The position numbers were made by a program, and so were the translations under genes. A stretch of 64,000 bases of DNA, taken from NCBI GenBank assembly GCA_042091375.1, contig JBELHO010000009.1:1-64000 (forward strand), in the 5' to 3' direction. Each line of letters starts with the position of its first letter. The first letter of the stretch is position 1. This stretch comes from JBELHO01 sp042091375 (GTDB lineage: Bacteria; Pseudomonadota; Gammaproteobacteria; Enterobacterales; Alteromonadaceae). Below are positions 51,689 through 61,168 of this stretch, one piece after another. The notes beneath the pieces were generated by a model. That model was not told the DNA's origin. It ran no database searches and saw nothing but the letters and a program-made list of their open reading frames with translations.

Positions 51689-54166
51689 TTAAAAGGTCTG
51701 GCCAATATTAAAATTAAAGAATTTAGTATCATCGCCATCTTCTTCTCTCAATACTCTCGCAAAACTAAAAATCATCGGTCCCATAGGCGACAACCATTGC
51801 ACCGATAAGCCAGCTGATGCACGGAATCTACCAGGATCTGAATAATCATCAATTTTAGCAAATTCTTTATCTGCTAAATCCACATAGTCATCAATATTGA
51901 ACTCTGTATCCCAGACGTTACCTGCATCAACAAAGAAGCTGGTGCGCACACTGTTACTGTAGCCCTCGTCTAAAAACGGTGTGGGAACAATCAGCTCTAC
52001 ACCCGCTACCGCAATAGCATTACCACCGACAGAGCGTTTAGAAATATTGATCACATCGTGATCTGGGCCCTTTAAAGCACAGTTGAGATTACCAAAGAAA
52101 TCTGGTGTGCCATCTATACAGGTCGGATATCGATAAATAGCCCGAGGTCCGACAATATTGGTCTCAAAGCCCCTGAGGGTATCTGAACCACCACCGGCAC
52201 GGAAGTTCTGTTGGAAAGGCAATATTTGATCATTGCCATTAATTTGATCATAACCATTACCATAGCCGAGTTTTAAACTGGTTTTAAAGCTCCAGCGTTG
52301 ATTAGCAGTCAAAGGGAAATACCACTTGGTGTCTAAATTGATTTTAAAGTAATTCAGATCGGAATTAGGTGTCGTCATCCGATAAGACAATGACTGCTGC
52401 GAGCCTGCCGTTGGGAAAGTACCGCGATTAAGAGTTGAGCGAGATATCCCTGCAGACAAATCAAAACTCTCAAACTTTAAACCAGCATCAGGGTTGTTAG
52501 GATCAGCATACAACTCATAAAAACTTTGAATTTGTTCATAAGTTTGTAAACGGGTAATGGTTTCATTTTTATAACCAAGACCAAAATTCAAACGAATCGA
52601 TTCATTAATAGGAAAACCAAAGTTGGCACCAATACCATAGGTTTTATTTCGATACTGCTCTAAATTAGCGCTACCGGCATCAAATTCATTAAAATAAATT
52701 TGTCCACCAAGAGAAATACCATCAACCGTGAAATACGGATCCGTATATGAAAGGCTTACACTTTGCGAGTAACTGACGGTATTTACATTGAAAGATAACT
52801 GATTACCAGTACCGAGAAAGTTATTTTGCTGAATACCTGCGTTTAAACTCAGTTTAGTTTGCGAGCCATAGCCGACACCTGCAGTAAATGAACCTGAGGG
52901 TTGCTCTTTAATATCAAAATCTATATCGACTAAATCTTCTTGTTCAGGTAATTGGTTGGTTTCAAACTCTACTGTCTCTATATATGGCAGACGCGCTAAG
53001 TTTGCTTTAGAAGATTCGACTAAGCTGTTAGATAACCAAGCGCCCTCCAACTGCCACATTTCACGACGCAATACGCGATCAGCGGTGACGTGATTACCTT
53101 TAAAATTAATGCGATTGACATAGATGCGTTTACCTGGCTCGATCTTAATGGTCAATTTTACTGTGTTATCGTCTTCATTAATTTCAGGAATAGTGGTTAC
53201 CGAAGGATAAGCATAACCAAATCGACCTAGAAATCGACTAATGGTTTCTTCGGTATAAGTGACTTCTGCGCCATTGTACAATTTATCTTTCTTCAATGGG
53301 TTAATGGCGCGTATAGTTTTTTCAAACCCGGCCATATCGCCGATAAAGTCTACGTCACTGACGGTATACTGCTCACCTTCGGTAACATTGAGGGTAATGT
53401 AAACCGCCTTTTTATCAGGGGTCATAGAAACTTGCGTTGAGTCTACTTTGTATTGTAAGTAACCGCGATCTAAATAGTAACTTTCAATAGTTTCCATATC
53501 ACCTTGCAGGGTTTGTTTTTGATAGCGATCTTGCGCCATAAAATCCCACCAAGGCGAATCAAAAGTCAGCTCAGCGCGATCTAATAACTCTTCATCAGAA
53601 AAAACTTGGTTACCGACAATATTAATTTGCTGGATGGCGGCAGCATCACCTTCGCTAAATATAAATTTCAAATTCACTCGGTTACGCGGTAAATGCGTAA
53701 TTTCGGCTTTTACATCAGCATTGTATTTACCTACACTGTGATAAAAATCTTCAAGCCCCACTTCAATACCAGCAATAACCGTTTGATCTAAGGTTTCACC
53801 AACGCGAATATCACTGGAATCTAAACTTTCAATCAATTGTTCATCTTTGAGGTCATCATTACCCTCAAAAGTAATTTCACTAATGGTTTCCCGTTCACTC
53901 ACTTTAAAAATAACTACATCACCATCGCGAAATACAGATATGTTATCAAAGTGACCTGATTTATAGAGAGCTTTTATTGACTGGGAAACACGAAAATCAT
54001 TAAGTGTATCACCTATATTGAATGGAATATGAGTTAGCGCAGCCCCTAAAGCAACGCGTTGCAACCCTTTAACTTGAATGTTCTCAACTTGAAACTCAGA
54101 AGTGGCAAATGCTGTATGAACTACTGAACTTAATAATACCGCTAGGGCAGTTTTTTTAATCATCAT
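51689..54166 (-). CDS. bamA: Outer membrane assembly factor BamA
   Basis: An 825-residue Omp85-family protein (E. coli 810), the central unit of the BAM complex that inserts beta-barrel proteins into the outer membrane. Signal peptide about 1-21 (ending HTAFA), five POTRA domains (about 22-425), then a 16-strand barrel starting near SGSFTAGVGYGS (about 430) with the family signature in loop 6, GGSDTLRGFE (about 656), where the RGF motif is visible, and a C-terminal Phe. The ATG is one of two in a row. It lies 32 bases behind rseP. Confidence 0.97.
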   Translation of the reverse strand: MMIKKTALAVLLSSVVHTAFATSEFQVENIQVKGLQRVALGAALTHIPFNIGDTLNDFRVSQSIKALYKSGHFDNISVFRDGDVVIFKVSERETISEITFEGNDDLKDEQLIESLDSSDIRVGETLDQTVIAGIEVGLEDFYHSVGKYNADVKAEITHLPRNRVNLKFIFSEGDAAAIQQINIVGNQVFSDEELLDRAELTFDSPWWDFMAQDRYQKQTLQGDMETIESYYLDRGYLQYKVDSTQVSMTPDKKAVYITLNVTEGEQYTVSDVDFIGDMAGFEKTIRAINPLKKDKLYNGAEVTYTEETISRFLGRFGYAYPSVTTIPEINEDDNTVKLTIKIEPGKRIYVNRINFKGNHVTADRVLRREMWQLEGAWLSNSLVESSKANLARLPYIETVEFETNQLPEQEDLVDIDFDIKEQPSGSFTAGVGYGSQTKLSLNAGIQQNNFLGTGNQLSFNVNTVSYSQSVSLSYTDPYFTVDGISLGGQIYFNEFDAGSANLEQYRNKTYGIGANFGFPINESIRLNFGLGYKNETITRLQTYEQIQSFYELYADPNNPDAGLKFESFDLSAGISRSTLNRGTFPTAGSQQSLSYRMTTPNSDLNYFKINLDTKWYFPLTANQRWSFKTSLKLGYGNGYDQINGNDQILPFQQNFRAGGGSDTLRGFETNIVGPRAIYRYPTCIDGTPDFFGNLNCALKGPDHDVINISKRSVGGNAIAVAGVELIVPTPFLDEGYSNSVRTSFFVDAGNVWDTEFNIDDYVDLADKEFAKIDDYSDPGRFRASAGLSVQWLSPMGPMIFSFARVLREEDGDDTKFFNFNIGQTF

Positions 54167-54198
54167 ATAATATTAACTTAGATACTTCTTCTTTAAAT

Positions 54199-55554
54199 TT
54201 ATAACCGCGATAAATCATTAAACAATGCGATACTCATCAAACCGAGTAACGCCAGTGCACCAAATTTAAACCCAATTTCTTGTACTTTGTCTGAGACAGG
54301 CTTACCTGTCAAAAGTTCTATAAAATAATAAACTAAGTGTCCTCCATCAAGGACAGGTATAGGTAAAATGTTGATTATACCTAAATTGATACTAATTAAC
54401 GCTAAAAACCCTAAAAAATAAACAAAACCGTAACCCGCATGATCACCAGCCCCTTGCGCTATGGCGATCGGACCGCTTAAATTTTTTACCGATAACTGCC
54501 CTGTTATCAATTTTCCTATCATATCAAAACTCAAGGTAATTAAATCCCAAGTTTTTTCAATACTTGCACCCAAGGCTTGAACAGGCCCATAAACTAGTTC
54601 AATGCGATAATTTTCAGGATAGCTATCAGATTTTGGCGAAACCCCCAAATAACCTATTTTTTTACCGCGGCTGTCTCGTGCCTTAGGTGTCACTTCCACC
54701 AACAATTGACGTTGATCACGGACAATAGTTAAAGTCAACAACTGTTCGGGATACTGCTGTATTTGTTGAGCAAAAGCTTGCCAGTCATCGCCAACAGACT
54801 GACCGTTAATAGCAAGCAGTTTATCACCGACTTGCAGGCCAGCTATTTCAGCAGCGCTGTCTTTAGCAACCACAGCCAGTTCATTATATACTTTAGGTCG
54901 AAATGGAGAAAGACCAATACTTTCTATAGCTGATATATTTTCAGGTTGATAATGCCATTGTGAAGTATCTAAACGGTAACTTTTAACGGCAGTACTATCT
55001 TGAGATTTACTTTTAACAATGATAGTTTGCGCACCCATTTGACCCACTAAAGCTAAATTAACATCCTGCCAATCTAAGGTTTTTTGTCCGGCGATCTCAA
55101 TAATCTGACTATTTTTTTCGATCCCAGCAAGGCTAGCGATAGAATTGGGGCTGACGTCACCAACGATGGGTTTTATACTGGGAACACCAAGTAAAAACAT
55201 CAAATAAAAAGCCATAATTGCAAAAATAAAGTTGGCTAACGGTCCAGCGGCAATTATTGCTATACGTTGATATACACTTTTGCCATTAAAGGTTTTGTCT
55301 TTATCGCGTTCGTCAACAGCTGAAACTCGCTCATCGAGCATTTTGACATAGCCTCCCAGAGGGATCACAGCGATAACAAACTCAGTACCAGACTTATCTA
55401 CTTTTCGCCATAATACTTTGCCAAAGCCTATGGAAAAACGCTCTACCTTAACACCATTCTTGCGGGCAACCCAATAGTGACCATATTCGTGCACAGTAAT
55501 TAAAATGCCAAGAGCGACAATAAAAGACGATGCATTCCAAATAAAATCAATCAC
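54199..55554 (-). CDS. rseP: Regulated intramembrane protease RseP
   Basis: A 451-residue site-2-type zinc metalloprotease of the inner membrane (E. coli 450). It cleaves RseA in the sigmaE envelope stress response and remnant signal peptides. The zinc motif HEYGH is in ITVHEYGHYWVARKNGVKVERF (about 15-36), two PDZ domains lie at about 120-310 and the third zinc ligand is in NLGIINILPIPVLDGGHL (about 386-403). GTG at 55554 is chosen, since it gives VIDFIWNASSFIVAL like E. coli MLSFLWDLASFIVAL; the open frame starts 11 codons further in dxr with a TTG. Just one base separates it from the dxr stop. Confidence 0.94.
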   Translation of the reverse strand: MIDFIWNASSFIVALGILITVHEYGHYWVARKNGVKVERFSIGFGKVLWRKVDKSGTEFVIAVIPLGGYVKMLDERVSAVDERDKDKTFNGKSVYQRIAIIAAGPLANFIFAIMAFYLMFLLGVPSIKPIVGDVSPNSIASLAGIEKNSQIIEIAGQKTLDWQDVNLALVGQMGAQTIIVKSKSQDSTAVKSYRLDTSQWHYQPENISAIESIGLSPFRPKVYNELAVVAKDSAAEIAGLQVGDKLLAINGQSVGDDWQAFAQQIQQYPEQLLTLTIVRDQRQLLVEVTPKARDSRGKKIGYLGVSPKSDSYPENYRIELVYGPVQALGASIEKTWDLITLSFDMIGKLITGQLSVKNLSGPIAIAQGAGDHAGYGFVYFLGFLALISINLGIINILPIPVLDGGHLVYYFIELLTGKPVSDKVQEIGFKFGALALLGLMSIALFNDLSRL

Positions 55555-55555
55555 G

Positions 55556-56776
55556 TTAACTTTCGACCTTGTTATTTGCGCTGACAATGTTATCCACGTC
55601 TGCGCGACTAAACTCTCTCACTTTGTGATCCAAAGCAATAACTTCGTCAATATTAGCGACTTTTTCTGCGCTAAAGTAGTTCACCGCATTTTGATTAATT
55701 TTATAAATATCAGTGAATTGAACTTGCTTTGTTAAAAAAGCATCGACGGCAATCTCGTTGGCAGCATTCAACGCAGTGCAAGCCCCTTGGCCTGCTCGAC
55801 AAGCATCTATTGCTAATTGTAAGTTAGGATATTTAACAAAATCAACTGGCTCAAATTCAAATGCGCAGGTAGTAAAGAAATCTAAGGGCGCAACGCCAGA
55901 AGTTATCCTTTCAGGGAAGGCCATGGCATGTGCGATAGGTGTGCGCATATCGGGATTGCCCATTTGTGCGATCACCGAACCATCTTGGTATTGTATCATC
56001 GAATGAATGGTACTCTGTGGATGGATCACTACTTGAATATCGTCTTCACACACATTGAACAACCACTTAGCTTCTATAAATTCTAAGCCTTTGTTGATCA
56101 TCGTTGCCGAATCAACAGATATTTTCTTGCCCATATCCCAATTGGGGTGAGCACAGGCTTGTTCTGGAGTCACTGCAGCTAGCTCGTTAACATCTGTTGA
56201 ACGAAATGGTCCACCAGAGCCAGTTAATAAAATTTTGCTGATGCCGTGTTTGGCTGTTGGTTGATCAGACAAGTTATGTTGTACCGAGCTGGGTAAACAT
56301 TGAAAGATAGCATTGTGTTCACTGTCTATGGGCAACAATTCGGCACCGTATTGTTTCACCGCCTGCATAAATATTTCACCGGAGGTAACCAAAGCTTCTT
56401 TATTTGCCAGTAAAATGCGTTTGCCTTGTTTGATAGCAGCTAAGGTTGGCAATAAACCCGAGGCGCCGACAATTGCTGCCATGACTGTGTCAACATCGTC
56501 ATTCTCAGCAATTTCACACAGTGCTTTAGCACCGGTTTTTATGGTGATCTGCGATAAATTTGCCAAAGCAAGTTGCTCGGCAAGTTGCTTAGCGTGAGGC
56601 TCACTGACCATAACCACATCACGAGGTAAAAACTCTTGGCACTGTTGGACCATTAATTCTACGTTAGTATGAGCGGCTAATGACACCACCGAAAACTTAT
56701 CGCGGTTGCGTCGGATCACATCTAAAGTACTTTTGCCAATAGAGCCTGTTGAGCCAAGTATCGAAATATAACGCAT
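55556..56776 (-). CDS. dxr: 1-deoxy-D-xylulose-5-phosphate reductoisomerase
   Basis: A 406-residue NADPH-dependent enzyme (E. coli 398) of the MEP isoprenoid pathway, making 2-C-methyl-D-erythritol 4-phosphate. The NADPH-binding start ISILGSTGSIGKSTLDVI (about 4-21) is conserved. Metal and substrate residues sit in LLPIDSEHNAIFQCL (about 146-160, with the Asp and Glu of the SEH motif), LTGSGGPFR (about 183) and KKISVDSATMINKGLE (about 213-228). It supplies precursors for the undecaprenyl lipid made by the nearby uppS. Confidence 0.97.
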   Translation of the reverse strand: MRYISILGSTGSIGKSTLDVIRRNRDKFSVVSLAAHTNVELMVQQCQEFLPRDVVMVSEPHAKQLAEQLALANLSQITIKTGAKALCEIAENDDVDTVMAAIVGASGLLPTLAAIKQGKRILLANKEALVTSGEIFMQAVKQYGAELLPIDSEHNAIFQCLPSSVQHNLSDQPTAKHGISKILLTGSGGPFRSTDVNELAAVTPEQACAHPNWDMGKKISVDSATMINKGLEFIEAKWLFNVCEDDIQVVIHPQSTIHSMIQYQDGSVIAQMGNPDMRTPIAHAMAFPERITSGVAPLDFFTTCAFEFEPVDFVKYPNLQLAIDACRAGQGACTALNAANEIAVDAFLTKQVQFTDIYKINQNAVNYFSAEKVANIDEVIALDHKVREFSRADVDNIVSANNKVES

Positions 56777-56782
56777 AGTCGG

Positions 56783-57649
56783 CTACCAACCCAAAATAGC
56801 GTAACACAAAGCATACACTGGAGCTGTTGCGGTTAGGCTATCAATTCTGTCTAATATACCGCCATGTCCTGGCAGAATAGAACCACTGTCTTTGATACCT
56901 GCTTGTCGTTTGAACATACTTTCATTGAGATCGCCTAGTACAGATATGGTAGTAATAACAGCCGTCACCGCAATCACTAAAATAAACTGTTGTAAATTCC
57001 AATTTAATAACAGCGACGCTATACCCACCAGTAAACAGGCAAAAATTACCCCGCCAATAAAGCCTTCCATGGTTTTACCTGGGCTTACATTGGGCATTAA
57101 TTTGTGTTTACCCAGTGCTTTACCAACAAAATAAGCGCCAATATCAGCACTCCAAACCATTAAAAACAAAAACATAATTAATTGCGCACCGTGATAAGGG
57201 TCATTGCTGTAATCATTTGAGCGAATGACCACAAATGCCAACCAAGTTGGGACTAGGGTTAACCAGCCAAAAAGTCCTCGAATAGAACGGTGACTACTCC
57301 AAAAACTACTGCAAGTGGGATACAGAAAAGTCAGAGTTGCTGATAACCCCCACCAAGCCACAGCCAGCCACAAAATATACTGAATGATCACCGACAATTG
57401 ACCATCAGTTGACCAAAAATCTGCCAAAGGCAACAAATACCAAATAACAATAATGAGTATAACCGTCGCTGCGACAAACGCTAAACGACGAGACTTTTTA
57501 GTGAACCCCATCAAGGGTCCCCATTCCCATGCCCCTATAGCCATAACAGCTAAGATAAATGCCGAAAAATATTCCAGTGACATGTAAAAGATTGAATAGA
57601 TAGCCAGAGGGGCTAAAATTAATGCGGTTATAATACGTTGTTTTAACAA
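56783..57649 (-). CDS. cdsA: Phosphatidate cytidylyltransferase
   Basis: A 288-residue inner-membrane enzyme (E. coli 285) that makes CDP-diacylglycerol, the precursor of all phospholipids. Eight or so membrane helices are visible; the active-site signature is near the C-terminus: SVLGDLNESMFKRQAGIKDS and then LPGHGGILDRIDSL (about 230-272), with the metal-binding acids D and the DR pair. The GKTMEGFIGG (about 191-200) motif is also conserved. It lies between uppS (68 bases) and dxr (6 bases). Confidence 0.96.
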   Translation of the reverse strand: MLKQRIITALILAPLAIYSIFYMSLEYFSAFILAVMAIGAWEWGPLMGFTKKSRRLAFVAATVILIIVIWYLLPLADFWSTDGQLSVIIQYILWLAVAWWGLSATLTFLYPTCSSFWSSHRSIRGLFGWLTLVPTWLAFVVIRSNDYSNDPYHGAQLIMFLFLMVWSADIGAYFVGKALGKHKLMPNVSPGKTMEGFIGGVIFACLLVGIASLLLNWNLQQFILVIAVTAVITTISVLGDLNESMFKRQAGIKDSGSILPGHGGILDRIDSLTATAPVYALCYAILGW

Positions 57650-57717
57650 GCGACTAGCCTTTTATAGTTTTTATTATGTAGTGTATTCATCGCGTCAAAA
57701 AATACCCGAATATCCAG

Positions 57718-58473
57718 TTAAACACGGTGACTCACTTGTTCACCTGTTTGTCCATAACGCCTTTGCCGCTCAGCAAATGAATCTAGTGCTTGCTCAAATG
57801 CGCCTTTATTAAAGTCAGGCCAAAATACGTCGGTAAAGTACAATTCAGCATAAGCTGCCTGCCATAGTAAAAAGTTACTAATGCGGTAGTCTCCACCAGT
57901 GCGAATTAATAAATCTAAGTCTGGTAAACCATGTAAACTGGTATGTTGATCAAGTAACTCTTCTGATATATCGTCGACTGCAAGTTGATTATTTTTAACT
58001 TGCATGGCTATTTTTTGAGTCGCTTGAGTAATGTCCCAACGACCACCGTAATTTGCCGCGACAGATAATACCATGGCATCATTAGCACTGGTTAAGAGCT
58101 CTGCTTCAGCAATTTTATTTTTCAATTTATCTGAAAAGCGATTAACATCACCAATGACCTGAAATTTAATATCATTCTTATGGAGTTTTTTAACTTCTCG
58201 AGTTAAAACAAACATAAACAAATCCATTAATACCGACACTTCGGTTTCTGGTCGCTGCCAATTTTCACTACTGAAAGCAAACAAGGTGAGTGCTTTAACA
58301 CCTTTCTCCCGTGCTGTTGAGACAACATCACGCACCGACTCTACACCATTTTTGTGACCGACAACACGAGTTTTACCACGCTCCTGAGCCCAACGTCCAT
58401 TGCCATCCATAATAATAGCAATATGTTGTGGAGTACTTAACGCTTTATTTTCTGGTAAAAAAGTTTTGCTCAC
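57718..58473 (-). CDS. uppS: Undecaprenyl diphosphate synthase
   Basis: A 251-residue cis-prenyltransferase (E. coli 253) that makes the C55 lipid carrier used for peptidoglycan and O-antigen export. Seen: HIAIIMDGNGRWAQERG (about 17-33, the metal-binding Asp), GHKNGVESVRDVV (about 38), LTLFAFSSENWQRP (about 62-75), and RTGGDYRISNFLLWQAAYAE (about 190-209), which closes the isopentenyl diphosphate site. It follows frr with an 81-base gap containing a strong hairpin terminator. Confidence 0.97.
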   Translation of the reverse strand: MSKTFLPENKALSTPQHIAIIMDGNGRWAQERGKTRVVGHKNGVESVRDVVSTAREKGVKALTLFAFSSENWQRPETEVSVLMDLFMFVLTREVKKLHKNDIKFQVIGDVNRFSDKLKNKIAEAELLTSANDAMVLSVAANYGGRWDITQATQKIAMQVKNNQLAVDDISEELLDQHTSLHGLPDLDLLIRTGGDYRISNFLLWQAAYAELYFTDVFWPDFNKGAFEQALDSFAERQRRYGQTGEQVSHRV

Positions 58474-58494
58474 AGATATTCCTAATCTTTCTTA

Positions 58495-58540
58495 TAAAAA
58501 AACGCCGTAGTTAACTTTTTTCTTTACTACGGCGTGTTTT
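58495..58540 (-). terminator. Rho-independent terminator between frr and uppS
   Basis: ACGCCGTAGT (58502-58511) and ACTACGGCGT (58526-58535) form a perfect 10-bp stem with a 14-base loop. On the minus strand it is followed by a run of seven U residues about 20 bases behind the frr stop. It may end or attenuate the rpsB-tsf-pyrH-frr transcript before the envelope genes; uppS onward must then have its own promoter or depend on read-through. Confidence 0.88.
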
Positions 58541-58554
58541 TTATGGCTGAAGAG

Positions 58555-59112
58555 TTAAATTTCCATTAACTCTTTTTCTTTATCGGCTAAGACTCCATCT
58601 ACTTGCTTGACAAAACGATCGGTAATTTTCTGTATCTCGTCTTCCGATTGGTGCATTTCATCATCACTAATTTCTTTTTCTTTGTTAAGTGATTTTACGT
58701 CTGAATTGGCATCTCGACGAATATTTCTAATCGCCACCTTTGCATTTTCTGCTTCACCCTTAACTACTTTAACTAAATCTCGACGACGTTCTTCAGTTAA
58801 CGGCGGAAGTGGAATGCGTATTAAGGTGCCTTGTGATGATGGATTCAAACCTAAGTCAGATTTTAATATCGCTTTTTCAACTGCACCTATCATGCCTTTG
58901 TCAAACACAGTGATGGCAAGAGTCCTTGCATCAGGAGTAGAAATATTGCCAACCTGATTCAACGGTGTATCCATACCATAATACTCAACAACAATGTTAT
59001 CGAGTAATGAACGATGCGCACGTCCAGTTCGCACCTTGTTTAAGTTACTTTTTAATGCATCAATACTTTTGCTCATTCGCTCTTGAGCATCTTCTTTAAT
59101 TTCGTTTATCAC
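58555..59112 (-). CDS. frr: Ribosome recycling factor
   Basis: A 185-residue protein (same length as E. coli RRF) that, with EF-G, splits ribosomes after termination. The three-helix-bundle start INEIKEDAQERMSKSIDALK, the RTGRAH motif (about 28-33) and the GTLIRIPLPPLTEERRRDLVK segment (about 113-133) are conserved. It is 26 bases behind pyrH, as in most proteobacteria, and its transcript probably ends at the hairpin that follows. Confidence 0.98.
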   Translation of the reverse strand: MINEIKEDAQERMSKSIDALKSNLNKVRTGRAHRSLLDNIVVEYYGMDTPLNQVGNISTPDARTLAITVFDKGMIGAVEKAILKSDLGLNPSSQGTLIRIPLPPLTEERRRDLVKVVKGEAENAKVAIRNIRRDANSDVKSLNKEKEISDDEMHQSEDEIQKITDRFVKQVDGVLADKEKELMEI

Positions 59113-59138
59113 TTTACTGATCCTTAAAACAATGACGG

Positions 59139-59879
59139 TTAAGCTAGATTTTCAGCATGATCAATCACAGTGCCTTCATCTGCGCCCATAATAACCGCTT
59201 TCAATGCACCTGGCTTGTTCATATTAAATACCCGTATTGGCATATTGTGATCACGTGCTAATGTAAACGCCGCCAAATCCATTACTTTCAATTCTTTTTC
59301 TAATACTTGGTCAAAGGTTAGATGCTTATACAACTCGGCATCGGGTTCTACTACCGGATCTGCAGAGTATATACCATCGACTTTAGTCGCTTTTAATACC
59401 ACGTCTGCTTCAATTTCTATTCCGCGTAAACACGCAGCAGAATCAGTAGTAAAAAAAGGATTGCCAGTTCCAGCACTAAATATAACCACACGACCCGATT
59501 TTAATAAGCTAATTCCCTCAGCCCAATTATATCTATCACAAATACCCGCTAAGTCAATGGCAGACATTAATCTAGAGTTTACAAATGCACGATGTAGAGC
59601 ATCACGCATCGCCAAACCATTCATCACAGTAGCCAGCATACCCATTTGATCGCCAACTACACGGTTCATTCCAGCATCGGCTAGACCGGCACCTCGAAAT
59701 AAATTGCCACCGCCAATCACTAAGCCAACTTGAATTCCCATTTCAATCAGCTCTTTAATTTCTTGCGCCATGCGATCCAATATTTTGGGATCAATACCGA
59801 ACCCCTCTTCGCCCATCAAGGCTTCACCGCTAAGTTTCAATAGGATCCTGCGGTATCTTGGCTTTCGATTAATGCTCAT
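59139..59879 (-). CDS. pyrH: UMP kinase
   Basis: A 246-residue hexameric kinase of the amino acid kinase family (E. coli 241) making UDP from UMP. Start: RKPRYRRILLKLSGEALMG (about 5-23, with the phosphate-binding Lys and Gly). Others: GLVIGGGNLFRG (about 53-64), GDQMGMLATVMNGLAMRDAL (about 75-94), FSAGTGNPFFTTDSAA (about 134-149), and the KATKVDGIYSADP (about 163). It is preceded by a 295-base gap with a terminator hairpin for tsf, so it may also be expressed from a promoter of its own in that gap. Confidence 0.97.
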   Translation of the reverse strand: MSINRKPRYRRILLKLSGEALMGEEGFGIDPKILDRMAQEIKELIEMGIQVGLVIGGGNLFRGAGLADAGMNRVVGDQMGMLATVMNGLAMRDALHRAFVNSRLMSAIDLAGICDRYNWAEGISLLKSGRVVIFSAGTGNPFFTTDSAACLRGIEIEADVVLKATKVDGIYSADPVVEPDAELYKHLTFDQVLEKELKVMDLAAFTLARDHNMPIRVFNMNKPGALKAVIMGADEGTVIDHAENLA

Positions 59880-60034
59880 AGAATAACCATTCCTGTATTT
59901 GCTTTTAAATTATATTTAGGACTAAAAAAAACACGGCTAACATTAACCAAGATTATTTTAATACGTTTGGCTTACTATCTAAAGTCTAATCTGAAAAAAT
60001 CTAATGAATTACTATTTTACCACTCTTAGATAAT

Positions 60035-60063
60035 AAAAAACGCCTACAAAGTAGACGTTTTAT
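60035..60063 (-). terminator. Terminator or attenuator behind tsf
   Basis: AAAACGCCTAC (60037-60047) and GTAGACGTTTT (60051-60061) pair with one C-A mismatch and a 3-base loop; on the minus strand a run of six U residues follows. It lies about 110 bases behind the tsf stop, in the gap before pyrH, and would split rpsB-tsf from pyrH-frr transcripts. Confidence 0.75.
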
Positions 60064-60174
60064 CATCATTACCGCAATAAAATGTAAACAGATATGTTTC
60101 GTTTAAAGTGCGATACACTTCTTCACTAAAACCTGTTAATACAGTAATGTTAATCATTAGATCACAGTCAAAAT

Positions 60175-61023
60175 TTATGCTTTAGCAGCGGCAATTTGAG
60201 CTTCTACTTCAGCAGCAAAATCTTCTTCTTTTTTGTCAATACCTTCACCTACTTCTAGGCGAACAAAATTCGACACTGTGATGCCTTTTTCTTTTAACAC
60301 GACACCCACAGTTTTCTTAGGTTCCATGATAAATGCTTGACCGGTCAAAGACACTTCACCAGTGAACTTTTTCATTCGGCCAGAAACCATTTTTTCAGCG
60401 ATTTCTTGGGGCTTGCCTTCATTCATCGCGATATCAATCTGAATGGCTTTTTCTTTCTCAACAACATTAGCCGGTACATCTTCAGGATTAATAAATTCTG
60501 GTTTACTAGCAGCAACATGCATAGCTATGTGCTTGAGTGACTCGGTATCGCCTTGACCAGCAACAACCACGCCAATAGAAGCACCATGACGGTACGAAGC
60601 TAAAGCTGAACCTTCAATGTATTCGACACGACGCACATTAATGTTTTCGCCAATTTTAGTCACTAGCGCAATGCGCTTTTCTTCGAATTGCGTTTGAAGT
60701 GTTTCAATGCTCGCTTTTGAAGCAACAGCAGCGTCAGCTACTTCATTAGCAAATGCTAAGAAGTTATCGTCTTTAGCAACAAAGTCAGTTTGACAATTGA
60801 CTTCAAGTAACGCCGCAACATCACCTTCAATTTTAACTAGTATTGTTCCTTCAGCAGCGATATTACCCGCTTTTTTAGCCGCTTTCGCTTGGCCTGACTT
60901 ACGCATATTTTCAATCGCAAGTTCCATATCACCATCAGCTTCTTGCAGTGCTTTTTTACAATCCATCATGCCCGCAGCTGTGCGTTCACGAAGTTCTTTA
61001 ACCATTGCAGCAGTAATTGCCAT
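60175..61023 (-). CDS. tsf: Elongation factor Ts
   Basis: A 282-residue guanine nucleotide exchange factor for EF-Tu (E. coli 283). ATG 61023 is chosen because it gives MAITAAMVKELRERTAAGMM, as in the family, and GAGGAA lies 8 bases ahead; the open frame begins five codons earlier. The N-terminal domain with MMDCKKALQE (about 19-28) and the core with NCQTDFVAKDDNFLAF (about 79-94, including the TDFV motif that contacts EF-Tu) are conserved. Confidence 0.98.
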   Translation of the reverse strand: MAITAAMVKELRERTAAGMMDCKKALQEADGDMELAIENMRKSGQAKAAKKAGNIAAEGTILVKIEGDVAALLEVNCQTDFVAKDDNFLAFANEVADAAVASKASIETLQTQFEEKRIALVTKIGENINVRRVEYIEGSALASYRHGASIGVVVAGQGDTESLKHIAMHVAASKPEFINPEDVPANVVEKEKAIQIDIAMNEGKPQEIAEKMVSGRMKKFTGEVSLTGQAFIMEPKKTVGVVLKEKGITVSNFVRLEVGEGIDKKEEDFAAEVEAQIAAAKA

Positions 61024-61098
61024 GAGTAAATTCCTCAATTTTTTACCCCCAGAATTAAACCGTGTTCAACCTTGGGAATAAGTGTAAATGTGTTGTCT

Positions 61099-61133
61099 AT
61101 TAAATCATTAGTGACAAGCACTAATGATTTAAT
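61099..61133. other. Perfect 14-15-bp stem-loop between rpsB and tsf
   Basis: TTAAATCATTAGTG (61100-61113) and CACTAATGATTTAA (61119-61132) are perfect inverted copies with a 5-base loop, extended by one A-T pair. No U-tract follows on the minus strand, so it is probably a processing, stabilising or attenuation element in the rpsB-tsf message. An intergenic stem-loop here is also known in E. coli. Confidence 0.75.
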
Positions 61134-61168
61134 GACAAAGGCGAAAAAAATATTATCTTATTTGAGGC

